From Oryza sativa Japonica Group (Eukaryota > Streptophyta > Magnoliopsida > Poales > Poaceae), in assembly GCF_034140825.1 (NCBI RefSeq), contig NC_089041.1, positions 24,007,501-24,071,500 of the forward strand: DNA of 64,000 bases, written 5' to 3'. The notes below the pieces were generated by a model. That model was not told the DNA's origin. It saw nothing but the letters and a program-made list of their open reading frames with translations, and did no database searches. Positions 48,029 to 59,322 of the stretch are shown piece after piece. Within the stretch, counting starts at the first letter, position 1. The number at the start of each line of letters is the position of its first letter. Made by a program: the position numbers and the translations under genes.

Positions 48029-49297
48029 TGTCGGAGAATGAACTCCTCCACCAGGGAACTGTGAGGCCCCCCTTTGTGAGTTCGGCCGGGGGCAGCGGGT
48101 GAGATTCAAGTGAGATTCGAGGGCTTGGTGAGCGGAGCTGCGTGATCTTGAGGGGGTTAGGCCCCTCCAAGACGATGAGACAAAAAAGATTTATATAGGT
48201 TTGGGCCGCTATGAAGCGTAATACCCTATTCCTGTGCATGATTGATTGAATATAGAACACCAGTGCTTGGGGTTGCGAGACCCAAGCGCCAGTTCGCTCG
48301 GAAGTCCCCCCTCTCCACCACTAGGCCTAGACCTCCTTTTATACCTCAAGGGGTTACCACATGGGCCTAACAACCTAACCTAACTCCGGTGGAGAAGTAT
48401 TATAATTTTTGCATTAAATGCATGTCTTGTCTTTTGACTTGGGAAGCCAAGCACACGTCGTCTTGATGATAGGGCCTGTCAAATCTTGCCGCCTGACACG
48501 GGGGGTGCCCCTGTCAGTCACCATTTAATGGGTGAAGACTTCTGGGCTCCTATTACACTGGGAAACGGGAGCCTTGCTTTGACCAGAGCGGGAGGATCGA
48601 CTCCGGCTGGGATAAGAGGATGAGAACCTCTCACCATCATTACATTATTTGATGGGATATGTCGGGCTGCACGTCGCCTGACACACGCGATGGTGCGCCT
48701 GACATCTTGGGTCCCATCAGTCATTCGACCGGTCACAGACCTGTTGAGTGCACTGCACACCGCATTAAATGCGGCGTGGCGCGACCGCTCGGGACGCCAT
48801 AAATGCAGGTAGGTGGGCACCTGGAAGCGGACACCTAACCCACCGTACGTGGTGACCTAGAGAGGGGGTCGGGGGAGCCCGACCCCTAGTCACGGGAGGG
48901 GGCGGCCACCGCCCGACCTCGGGCCCGATCCCCCCTCGGGAGGGGGGGGGAGGGAGCCACGTGGCGCCTGGGGCGGCCTTCTCCCTCTAGTCTCGGCCAG
49001 GGAGTGGTCGCCGCCCTACCTCGGGCCCGACCCCCCTCGGGGGAGGGCCACGTGGCATTGGAGGGCAGCCTCCTCCATCCAGTCTCTGGGAAGGAGTGGC
49101 CGCCGCCCTACCTCGGGCCTGACTCCCCTCGGGGGAGGGCCACGTGGCATCGGGGGGCAGCCTCCTCCGACTAGTCTTTGGGGAAGGAGTGGCCGCCACC
49201 CCACCTCGGGCCTGACTCCCCTCGGGGGAGGGCCACGTGGCATCGGGGGCAGCCTCCTCCCTCTAAACCTAATACTCCCGGGCCCATATCACCGACA
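48029..49297. repeat. Solo LTR, 1269 bp, with 5-bp target duplication
   Basis: Starts TGTCGG and ends CCGACA (perfect inverted 6-mers, TG...CA), flanked by GGTAC on both sides (48024-48028 and 49298-49302). The outline is complete and looks whole as a solo LTR, the usual product of recombination between the two LTRs of one element. Family: probably a gypsy-type rice element, by GC content and length. The perfect target duplication argues against great age. Confidence 0.88.
48860..49260. repeat. Minisatellite of about 92 bp inside the solo LTR
   Basis: Four successive GCCACGTGGC-centred units (at about 48956, 49048, 49139 and 49232) with the shared text CTCGGGGGAGGGCCACGTGG and GGCAGCCTCCTCC. 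Spacing is 91-93 bp. Pro/Arg/Gly-rich open frames over it are repeat artefacts. Confidence 0.8.
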
Positions 49298-49302
49298 GGT
49301 AC

Positions 49303-50058
49303 GTTTTTTTAAAAATTTTTCTATAGGACAATTGTTTTTAAAAAACATATTAATTCATTTTAAAAAATTAGTTAAAACTTATACATCGTTTGTATGCCCT
49401 CCTCTCGGCTCCTCCCAAACAAAGGGCCCGTTTGGGGAGATTAAGATTATGAGAAGCAGCTGGTTGGTAGCCAGTATTTGAAAATCTGAAAAAGCTGGGC
49501 TTTTCAACTTCCGACTTCTAATTTATTTTCTGGATTCTATAAATACAACCTCTCAAAATTTAAACCAAAAAGCTGTACCGTCTCGAAAGCTTCTAATTAT
49601 GAAGAAACTAAAGCAGCAAGCTCCCAAACAGACCCGATCCTCACTCGAGTCGAGTCTCGGTGGGGAGGCCCAGAAGGGTCAAGAGGTCAAACAGCCACCG
49701 GTTCGCCCAAAACCACGTACCTCCCCGTAGGCCCCACCCTCCATAGACCGCGAACCGCACCGAGCACATCCCATCCGCCGGTCTCCATCGCCCTACCATC
49801 CCAGCCGGTGGGCGTCCCCTCCCGCTTCCGCTCCGCCTAGCCCAAAGCTGCGCAGCACCCTGAACGGCACCACACCACGGAACCCCTCAATTTCCACGAC
49901 GCTTCCTAATCCTCCCTCCTCATCAAAGCCGTCACCTCGCTCGCGTCGGCGGCCTCGACTCCCCTCCCCCAAATCGGTTCCCCTCCAAAAAAACCAAACC
50001 CTCAAAACCCTCGCCTCCGCTCTCTCGCGCACACTCGTGCTCCCTCCTCCCCCCATCC
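49303..50058. other. Upstream region of UBA2
   Basis: AT-rich to about 49620, then GC-richer with C/T-rich stretches (49900-50050) that probably belong to the 5' UTR. No other gene is seen. Confidence 0.45.
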
Positions 50059-53000
50059 ATGGCTTCCTCCCCCGCCTCCGCCGCCTCCGAGGAGGAGGCC
50101 GTCAAGGTGAGGTTTCCGCCGCTGGCGTCGTGGGGGGTGTAGGGGATCTCCCGGTTTGGGCGTTTTTGTTGGTGGAGTTTTGGGGGGACTGATTCGGGGG
50201 GTAGTTATTTGGGGTGCAGGCGGCGAAGGTGCTGATGGTCGGCGCCGGAGGCATAGGATGCGAGCTGCTCAAGACGCTCGCGCTCTCCGGATTCCGCGAT
50301 ATTCACATCGTAAGTTTTTTTTTTTTTTGGCTTGCTACGTGTTTGCTTCATCCCCTTACTCGCGGTTAAATTTGAGCTGTTCCTAGGGTTTTAGCCGTGT
50401 TTCGTGAATTGAGCTCTGGTATCATCTAGGTAGATGCACGTGGATTGCTGGGTGTCTCCAGTTAGGTAGTTGCGGGATCTGTGATAGGGATTGGAGGATA
50501 GCGTTGACCCCAGCTGACAAGTGGGCACTGTGTAGAGTATGCGTGGGTTATCCGGTGTCTATCTGGAGTTTTTTACTTAGTGCTGATGTTTCAGTATTTC
50601 TTAGTTTTTTTGTGAATCAGTAGCTTTGTGTATTGTCTATTGTTTCACCAATTAGAACCATGAATAAACAATCCGTCAGGAACTTTAGTATTCTTTGCAA
50701 CCATGCTTGGCAGGGATTGTTTTGTGTAGGTCATTCTTGTTAGAATTCGTCATAAAAGTTAGTCGATATAGCGGAACGACGACTAACCTTCCTGATCACT
50801 TCAGTCATTGATCGCCCAAGACACGCCAGATGACGACACAGGAACACACGATATTTGTTAACGAGGTTCAGCCGAAGCCTACATCCCCGAGGCTCTGATT
50901 ATGGGCGCTCCTCCCCAACCAATATAGCTCCTAGCCGCTACGAGTCCATGGTCACGCCGCCATCATCTCCCTGCGTGTCTACGCTACATTGTAGTCGCCA
51001 TGGTTACATTGTGGTGCGCCCCTCTCTATTTAAGAGAGATGCCGGGTTACAGAGTTCGACTCTAACTCCACCCCCTAACACCTATTACAACTACAAGTCC
51101 AACTGTAACCAAATAGAACTAGTATATTCGACACCTATTCTAACAGAATTGTTGCTAGGTTCTTACTCTTAGATGAACTGTTATGCTGCTGCCCTTGTTT
51201 CGTTCACTGCTGATATGAAAGCCTCCATTCACATGACTTCTTTTGAGGTTGATGTATTGCACTTGGACCAGTTTGGAAATAGACACGGTGTATTCTTTGT
51301 TCAGGTATCCATAACTAAATGAAATGGTATTTGAGGCACCTAAGTTTGTTATCCACACAATGCCGACTTGGCTGCTATTGATTTCTGATGATTTTCTTTT
51401 TTGGACTGACGTTTGTAGTTATGTTTACAAAGAAGGAAATAAAACCTTTTCTAGGACCACATGTCAGTATGGTACTGGGAGATAAATTAAATCCTCGTCT
51501 ATTATTTTCATTTCTTTTCATATTTTATCTGCTTTTCGTTTTTTTCTTCACTGATCCGTTTCTTGCTTCTGACATACTAGTTTACATTACATTGTCAAAG
51601 GGTCATTTTCCCTTGGTGTTGATGGAGCTAATGAAAAAAATATCTTGATTTCCTCTCAAAGTGTTGTACACAAGGAATTTGATCTTTTTCTCTACAGATT
51701 GACTTGGACACAATTGAGGTGAGCAATCTGAACAGGCAGTTTTTATTTCGGCAGAGTCATGTTGGACAGTCAAAAGCCCATGTAAGTTACATTTCTATAT
51801 GTTGATATGATTAACATAGTTGTATATGAGCTTTCTATTATGTATGTATTTGTTGTATTCACCTTATTATTGCTGCTGCTTATTCTGTTTTTGTCATTGA
51901 TCTTGTCAGGTTGCTCGTGATGCTGTTCTGAAATTTAGGCCAAATATCAATATAACATCATATCATGCAAATGTAAAGGACGCTCAATTTAATGTTGAGT
52001 TCTTCAAGCAATTTAATGTAGTCCTGAATGGCCTTGATAATTTGGACGCTAGGCGTCATGTTAATCGCCTTTGCCTTGCTGCTGAAGTTCCTTTGGTGGA
52101 AAGTGGGACAACTGGGTTTTTGGGACAGGTGAGTTAAGAAAGTACCACTGCTCTGGTCCCCGTAACTCTTCTGCATGTATGAACGGATATATAATACACT
52201 CTGGCTTATCTTCTTCGTAATCTGTATGGTTAATAAGATTTACCAGACATACGGCCTTCTAGTTGAGTATGTTTTGTGCACTTACCATTGTTCACTGTGA
52301 TCATGTGGGTCCAGAGGGAAAGTGTGGTTGTTACTTAATCAGGCCGTTTTAGTGCAAATTATCTAATGTTGATCATAGAACAGGTTTTCTACCTTCTCCA
52401 CAAAGTTCCTAAAATAATATGGTCATTTAGACATTATCCAGCCTTATTTACAATCTAACTCTTTATACAGCTCAAATCAACTCCTGGTGGTAGCTTGGCC
52501 AATATTTGGTGCATGTTCATATAAGCTGCACACCTTTTAGGTAGTTACGTACATTGCATACAGACATTACATACTTTTGAAGTGCACATGAATACATGAT
52601 GTATATCATTTGTTGGCCTGTGATGCATGGGACTCTGGTAGGCAAAGCTGAAGAGTTCTTTTGTGTACCTTGATGTATTGTGTTTATTATCTTGTGCATG
52701 ATGGGTTTTTTGTGGTCTAGAATCTAGATTCTGGGCTTAACAATAGTGTCATTTAAATCATCTTCTTTATTTTTTTATCACGTATATGTCAACAACTAAC
52801 TGAAAGAAGCTACCAGTGTTCACTAAATTAACTAATGGATGAATCGACCTCGGTCAAATTATTCTGTTTATTATTATATTAGGCCGCAGGTGGTAGAATC
52901 CCTGTCTCACGAGCAAAACAGCCAAGTAAGCTAAGTCTATATTTTCAAGTTAATTCTCTTCTAAAATTATTTCCATTCCATATTTTGCAGGTTACTGTTC

Positions 53001-56000
53001 ATGTCAAAGGTAAAACAGAATGTTATGAATGTCAACCAAAGCCTGTCCCTAAGTCATACCCTGTCTGCACAATTACAAGCACTCCATCTAAGGTTTCCTT
53101 TTGTCCCACTTTCCTCCTAATTATATCCCTCTACTGTGAAAATATTAGTTTGGAATGCCCTTAGTCAAAGTGCAAACCTATAAAAATCTGACCACTTGTG
53201 GGCATATTATTAGAACTTACCACATAGGGATATTTTTTTATTTGTATTAATAATACGGTATTTCGTCACATCTTTTTGTATTCTTTTACTAATGTATAGT
53301 CTATACAGTTACAATAAACTGATGTTTTGGAGTATGCGAACAAACTTCATAAAAAACAGCTATCAGTATCTTTGGATTTTCAGATTGGGCTTACAGCAAC
53401 AAAATGTGCAAATCTGTCCAAAATGTACCTCTGTAACATTATAATTTTACCTTATTTTATAAATATAATGGAGTCTATTAGTCAAAGTAGTTTTGAAGGA
53501 TCCCCCCAGTGTCCAAAGGCCACCTATTTGCGACTGGACTGGAGGAGGTAAATAGACTAAGTAGTTGTCAAGGTGTGCATTGGAAACTGTGTCAATATCC
53601 AAAATGGCAGGTCACGTTGACAAATTAATAAAGAAAGAAGATGCTATCTCTCCTATGCTCTCCATATCTTCAGTTCTCCCATCCAAATCTATGGACATCT
53701 CACTGTTAAAAGTGTTCTAATCCATACATAACTTGAAAATCCTCAATATGCAGAAGGCATTCTTTTAACAAGCACACACTCCGCTTTATGGCATTTTTTG
53801 TAATTAAAAATCTGAACTTGACTTCTTGTGGGAATACTCTGTGAACTTGACCATTTGGAACAAGCACTGTGCTGCTCTGATCAGTTTTTAGTGTTAGAAT
53901 TCATTACTGACTTTTTCTTTTCACAGTTTGTTCACTGCATTGTTTGGGCAAAGGAGTTGCTTTTTGCAAAAATGTTTGGGGATAAAAACCAGGACAATGA
54001 TCTTAATGTCCGTTCAAATGAAAGCGGCACTTCGAAATCAGATGTATTTGAAAGAAATGCAGATGAAGATCTTGATCAATATGCTAGGAGAATTTATGAT
54101 CATGTCTTTGGTTACAACATCGAAGTGGCCTTAGAAAATGAGGAAACTTGGAAGAATCGAAGAAGGCCGAATCCAATATACATCCGTGATACATTACCTG
54201 AAGAAGCTATTCGGCAAAATGGTAGTTCACGGGACATCAATAATGAGCAGGAAGAACCATCTGCTATGGTCTCTTTGGGTCTTAGGAACCCACAAGAAAT
54301 TTGGAGCCTTGCTGATAATTCAAGGGTATTTTTGGAGGCATTAAAACTATTTTTTGAAAAAAGGGAGAAGGTTGTATTTTATTCGGATCTAGGTTATGTA
54401 ACCTTTAAAGTTACTTCCATCTGAGATATTTTGCTCTTCTGGTTTTCAGGAAATAGGGAATTTAGTATTTGACAAGGATGATCAGTTGGCTGTTGAGTTT
54501 GTTACTACTGCAGCTAATATCAGAGCCTCCTCTTTTGGAATACCTCTGCATAGCCTTTTTGAAGCTAAAGGTGTTGCTGGAAACATAGTTCATGCTGTGG
54601 CAACAACAAATGCTATAATAGCTGGTTTGATTGTTATTGAAGCAATAAAAGTCCTCCATGGTGATTACAAAAAATATAGGTGACTAGGCTCTTTGTTTGT
54701 TTCATGTCATTGTTGTAGCATGTACTTCTTTTTTTTCCTAAAGATAGTAAACTTAAGCTAAAATACCTGCTCTCTGGTCTTCTGGATATGGTAATGTCCA
54801 GAGAGTTCTAAGGTGCTGCCAATTTTCTGGAATTTAATGGCACTTCATTGGCTAACAATTTTACAGAATGACATATTGTCTTGAACACCCTTCAAGGAAG
54901 ATGCTTTTGATGCCTATCGAGCCATTTGAGCCTAATAAATCATGTTATGTCTGCTCAGAGGTATTTTTGCACTTTCTTGGGCTATGATATTCGTATGTTT
55001 GTTCGCTTTCTTTCAAGTCTGACCCAAAACTGCTACTGAATGCATCAGACCCCTCTTCTTCTGGAGGTTAACACAAAGACAACAAAGCTGAGGGAGGTCA
55101 TCGAGAAGATTATAAAAAGCAAACTTGGGATGAACCTCCCATTGGTAATGATTGGCTCCACTCTTGTTTTTGAGGATGGTGAGGGCTTAGAGGAAGATGA
55201 GGCTGCAAATTATGCTCTAAACCTTGAAAAGGTACTAACCTTCCCCCTTCAAAGCAGTGAAATTATATCCTCCATGGAATTTCTTTCTTTCTAAGCTATG
55301 GCCCTTGCAGTTGCAACATTGTTAAAATACTATTCATTTTTTGCCAACTGAGCTTTGTCTGGTTATTACAGGTCTTGGCTGAACTTCCAGCTCCAGTTGT
55401 TAATGACACAAAGCTTACTGTTGAGGATTTTCAGCAGGAATTGTCATGCAGCATTAACATTAAACACAGGTAACCTATGAACCATGTATGCTGATCTGTT
55501 TGCATATGGGAGGTCTTTCTAAATGATACTTATCTATATGTTTTTCACATATATTTCAATGAAGAGAAATCCTTTGCCGTCCAACTATCTTCTCAAAAGG
55601 TTGGGATCTTGCCAGATGTAAACTAAAAACAGACAATTTTGCACAAGTGAAAATGAGCTGCTACTAATTTGCTATACATGGACCAGTGGTTTTTCACCTT
55701 TTTCACTAAAGTTATCATTTGCAGAGTATTATGATGTCACAACTTTTAGTTTCATAAAATGTCCTCTACGTATAACTTTGTTCTAACATGTAAGGTTGTT
55801 TGGCTCATTCCATTACATGGATATACAGTAGCTTATAATGCTGTGCTATGTAGATTTGGAAGCTATATGTTATGATAGTGTCGTAGTGTACACATACAGT
55901 TGCCTACTCTTTCAAGGGGGTAGACTGATTTTTCAGTGATTATTACAGGGACGAGTTTGATGAAGAAAAAGAGCCTGATGGAATGGTTCTATCTGGATGG

Positions 56001-56261
56001 TCTGCTCCAGTGGAGAAGCAAGTTACGAGTAATGGGGGAAACCAGTCGGTTGCTTCTTCATCTGGTGCAGATTATGCTGACGGTATTGTTGAGGACATAT
56101 CCACTAAACCTGGAATGAAGCGCAAGCTGGATGAGGTTTTAGAGTTGAAGGAGAATTGCGATGCATCCAGTAGTGCTCAAGTTGTCGAAGATGACGATGA
56201 CGACGATCTTGTTATGCTTGATGAGAACCCAAAGTTAGCCAAGAAAAAGAGATTGCAATAG
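50059..56261 (+). CDS. SAE2: SUMO-activating enzyme subunit 2 (E1 catalytic subunit)
   Basis: With SAE1 it adenylates SUMO and takes it up as a thioester before handing it to the E2 SCE1; acts in the nucleus. Eleven exons: 50059-50106, 50220-50309, 51698-51781, 51910-52128, 52991-53092, 53927-54370, 54450-54679, 54867-54960, 55049-55231, 55372-55469, 55949-56261; GT-AG borders, phases agree, 634 aa. ATP-binding loop VGAGGIGC at residues 23-30; crossover/adenylation region [17 protein letters not shown]; the active-site Cys is Cys173 in [12 protein letters not shown], matching the position in human UBA2. Zinc ligands C158/C161 (ECYEC) and C432/C435 (CYVC). The ubiquitin-fold domain is encoded by exons 9-10 ([20 protein letters not shown]). 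An acidic stretch (EDDDDDDLV) and the basic end KKKRLQ suggest nuclear import. Intron 2 holds an LTR-derived insert (50738-51145). Confidence 0.96.
50738..51145 (+). repeat. Solo-LTR-like insert in UBA2 intron 2
   Basis: 408 bp with perfect 9-bp inverted ends (TGTTAGAAT and ATTCTAACA). The inner 330 bp match 10782-11096 closely and 8780-9145 loosely. No matching 5-bp repeats were seen right at the ends. It lies in the sense direction of neither gene product, between splice sites that remain intact. A fossil of an LTR-type element. Confidence 0.6.
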
Positions 56262-57723
56262 CAACCCCTACGGTATCTGTTCCAGGGATAACAGCGGTTG
56301 ACTTCCGCTATTATGGCTAACACATTGTTCCAACGTAACATCTTTTGTAACTTAATGATGTTTAGGGCTGATAACACTGAGGTATCAGTAAGCGTACTCA
56401 GGGTCATTTTTTTGCTTTAGATACGGTACTTTAGGAATGTAATTTGTAGCGTTTAGGCACAGGAGTGACTAATGCCCTGCTGACAGTCAGCTGTAAGGCT
56501 GCACCTGTGTTTGTCTAGACTGGAGCAATGGTGATGTTCTTGTCTACTTTCTCGTTTCTGCTATGCGGTGATATATCTTCTGATTGTTTTCATGGTTCCG
56601 TTGCCCTGATACGAGGAATATATTGGTGGATTTAGACTTCTATATAGTGCTCAAAGCCTCAAACGTCACAAGAAAGCAGTTCCCACCTGTGCTACGTGTT
56701 ATAAGCAACAGCAATTTTCTCCTGCTGAGTTTTCTCCCGTTAAGAGATGCATATCGTTCATTAGGTCTTGAGAGATGCAGATCCGGCCCAGTTCTTTTCC
56801 GCTTAATGCATCAATTGACTCTGGTGTAAGAACTTTATATATAAATAAATACTGTTACCTCTTCATCCCTTGTCTATCACTAACATCCATATGATTTTAG
56901 ATGCATATGGGTTCAGGTAAAAATCTATTTAAAATCCAAAATATCTTATAATGTGAAAAACATCTTATAATGCGGAATAGAGGGGTATAATAGTTAATCC
57001 ATGTATTACACTCGAATAGGTACATCTCCTCAGCCATCCATCATAGAACACAATTAAAGTTGATTAGTAGGATAAGCATCTATATTAGGTTCAAGTAGAG
57101 GTTGATCCTAAGATGAATTCCTTTCAGATGAAATGTGGATGAAATCTGAGTGATGATCTCCTTATATTTGTAAGGTAAAATTAAATATCACTCCTATGTT
57201 ATGAGTGGTAGTAATGTTGATGGATAAAGTTTATTTTTCAGAAATTGTATTTTTGGAAGTGTTGTGCAAAGGCAACTGATCCACAGATAAGCTGAAAGTA
57301 GACCTATGGAGTACTTGAGACAAACGAAGATGAAATCACAAACACAAGGGAACACAGTAGGGCTCAATTTTTTAATAGGAATTGATCAAACCTGAGTATA
57401 AGGAAACTAGAATTATTTTCAACTAGAAATCGACCAAACCTGAGTATAAGGAAACTAAAACCGAATTGCGATAAAAAACAGATATATCAAAAATTGAATT
57501 GAATCTCTACGAAGTATACTAGTATTCCAACATCTCTCGTTTTCTATCTTCCATTCAGCAATGCGATCATCATATCACAGTTGAATTGAATCAATATTCC
57601 AAGAACACTACCCCATCCACAAGAGGAAACCTACAACTCTGACGCCGCAATTCCCCAATTCAGGGCAAAACACTCGTCTCACGAATTCGAAACAACAAAT
57701 CAATCAATCAATCAACAAAAAAA
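56262..57723. other. UBA2 3' UTR and intergenic DNA
   Basis: The UBA2 3' UTR probably runs a few hundred bases. From about 57300 the sequence is AT-rich, and next to 57723 lies the 3' side of the minus-strand gene. No gene is seen. Confidence 0.45.
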
Positions 57724-58302
57724 TCAATGCAGGAAAATCCGCGCTAGTTTCCGGCCACCGGCCGTCCTCGCGAGGCCGTCGACGAGCGCGGCGCCCCTCA
57801 AATGGCAGACGAGGGCGCAGAAGGCGATCCCGAGCAGCAGCGCCGCGAGCCGCCGGAGCCCGCCGCCTCGCCTCCTCCTCCCTCCTCCTCTCCTCCACAC
57901 CGCCGCCCACACGCCGAGCGCCTCGCCGAGGCCCGACGCGTTCCAGTAGTCGGCGAGGACGGCCAGCTTGTCGCCGAGCGCCAGGGAGAGCGCCAGCGCC
58001 GCGAGCTCTTCCGCCGGTGTTGCCCTCCTCCTCCCCCTTCCCCCCATCCCGAACCATCCCCCACCGCCGCCGCCGCCGCCGAGGAAGAGGACGGTGAGGG
58101 GGCGCGGCCGCGGGAGGAGGCGGCGGAGGGAGGACGAGACGAGGCGGCGCAGCGGCGGCGGCGGGAACGCGACGGGCTTGGGCTTGGGCTTCGATCGGCG
58201 GCCGCGGCCGCGCTGGGCGGCGGCGCGCGGGGTGAAGCTAACGGCCGTGGAGGCGGCGAGGGGGAGGTGCGGCGGCGGCGTCGGCGTCGGCGGCAGCATC
58301 AT
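57724..58302 (-). CDS. Unrecognised protein, probably organelle-targeted, with hydrophobic segments
   Basis: Intronless, 192 aa, starting at the ATG at 58302. The first 60 or so residues are rich in Pro, Ala, Ser and Arg with few acidic residues (MMLPPTPTPPPHLPLAASTA, then RGRRSKPKPKP), like a plastid transit peptide. Then a Gly run, and a more ordered part: TPAEELAALALSLALGDKLA, VLADYWNASGLGEALGVWAA, and a hydrophobic LRRLAALLLGIAFCALVCHL that could cross a membrane. The end is GLARTAGGRKLARIFLH. I do not recognise the family. Support for it being real: the C-terminal half has a balanced composition, with Tyr, Asn, Asp and Trp in place, unlike the shadow frames. A 5' flank of a few hundred bases separates it from the AT-rich DNA beyond. 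Confidence 0.6.
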   Translation of the reverse strand: MMLPPTPTPPPHLPLAASTAVSFTPRAAAQRGRGRRSKPKPKPVAFPPPPLRRLVSSSLRRLLPRPRPLTVLFLGGGGGGGGWFGMGGRGRRRATPAEELAALALSLALGDKLAVLADYWNASGLGEALGVWAAVWRRGGGRRRRGGGLRRLAALLLGIAFCALVCHLRGAALVDGLARTAGGRKLARIFLH

Positions 58303-58571
58303 GTCGTTGCGTGCGAATTGGGTGGAGCGGATCGAGCGGGAGGGGGAGGAGGAAGGCGTTCGCGTGCTCCTCTCCCCCGACCAATTTGGATTTGGAGGAC
58401 ACGAATTGCGAAATCGACGTGTCCACTGCTGCTACTGTCGCGCTCTCCTATGGGTGAAGGTTCATTCTCTGCTCAGAAATTCATGGCTCGCTTTTTAAAC
58501 TGCTAAACGGTAAGTTATGTGAGAAAATTTTATATAAAGAAGTTTCTCTAAAATATTAGATAAAGGGTGTA
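58303..58571. other. Upstream region of the 192-aa gene
   Basis: GC-rich to about 58400; presumed promoter. Nothing else is seen. Confidence 0.4.
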
Positions 58572-58830
58572 GCTATATTTATGGCGCTATATTTTTTATC
58601 AAAAAATAGTCGGCATGTATTTACATTGTAAGTCCCTAAATTACATATGTAATTTTAGTGTATTTACAATGTAAGTCTCAAAATTACATATGTAAGTACT
58701 AAAATTACATATGTAAATTCGAAAATTACATACTAATTACAATTAGTATGTAAATTTGTAAATGAGGTGTAACTACTGTGTAAGTGGCTGAAAAAAAATC
58801 GACTGTAGCATATGGCGCCATATTTCTAGC
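58572..58830. mobile_element. Fold-back MITE with TTACATATGTAA motifs
   Basis: Inverted ends GCTATATTTATGGCGCTATA and, read inverted, GCTAGAAATATGGCGCCATA bound about 259 bp. Inside, the palindrome TTACATATGTAA occurs three times and related half-sites several more. No coding capacity. Confidence 0.6.
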
Positions 58831-59322
58831 AACTCCGTAGATAAATATATTTTCAAGTTTGTAATAATTAAAACTCAATTCATCATACGTTATTAACAAC
58901 TCGTTTTGCGTAAAACATTTAATCTTCATCTTCATCTACATTAGTTTCAAACACCAGCATTGTATGAAATTCTACAATCTTGCTTGAAGTACAAAATCAA
59001 ATAATCATGAAATTGATTGGAATTTGGAAGAGTGTATCTCTTTGCACTTTGAAAGCACAAGTTTATAACCAATGCCCTATGGTGCATTAGATGGCAAATG
59101 CGCGATGTTCAGGTAATAGAGGTTGAGTCCCTAAAAAAAGTTGTATCAAGTTACATGGTTTGTTTGACTGTCTATTTTGGTTTACAAGCAGCAACGAATA
59201 ACCAATCAAAACTCGGGGCAAGAAAACAGCTTTCTTTGGTTTACTTTTCCTTACTGAAAATGCTATTACAACAAATGACTGAATGAACGTAAGCAATTGA
59301 GCATCACTCATATCATGTCTGC
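58831..59322. other. 3' flank of the ET gene
   Basis: AT-rich; probably contains the 3' UTR of the minus-strand gene ending at 59323. No gene is seen. Confidence 0.4.

Noticed and set aside
48987-49243. Pro/Arg/Gly repeat protein frames
   Set aside because: They translate the GC-rich minisatellite in the solo LTR.
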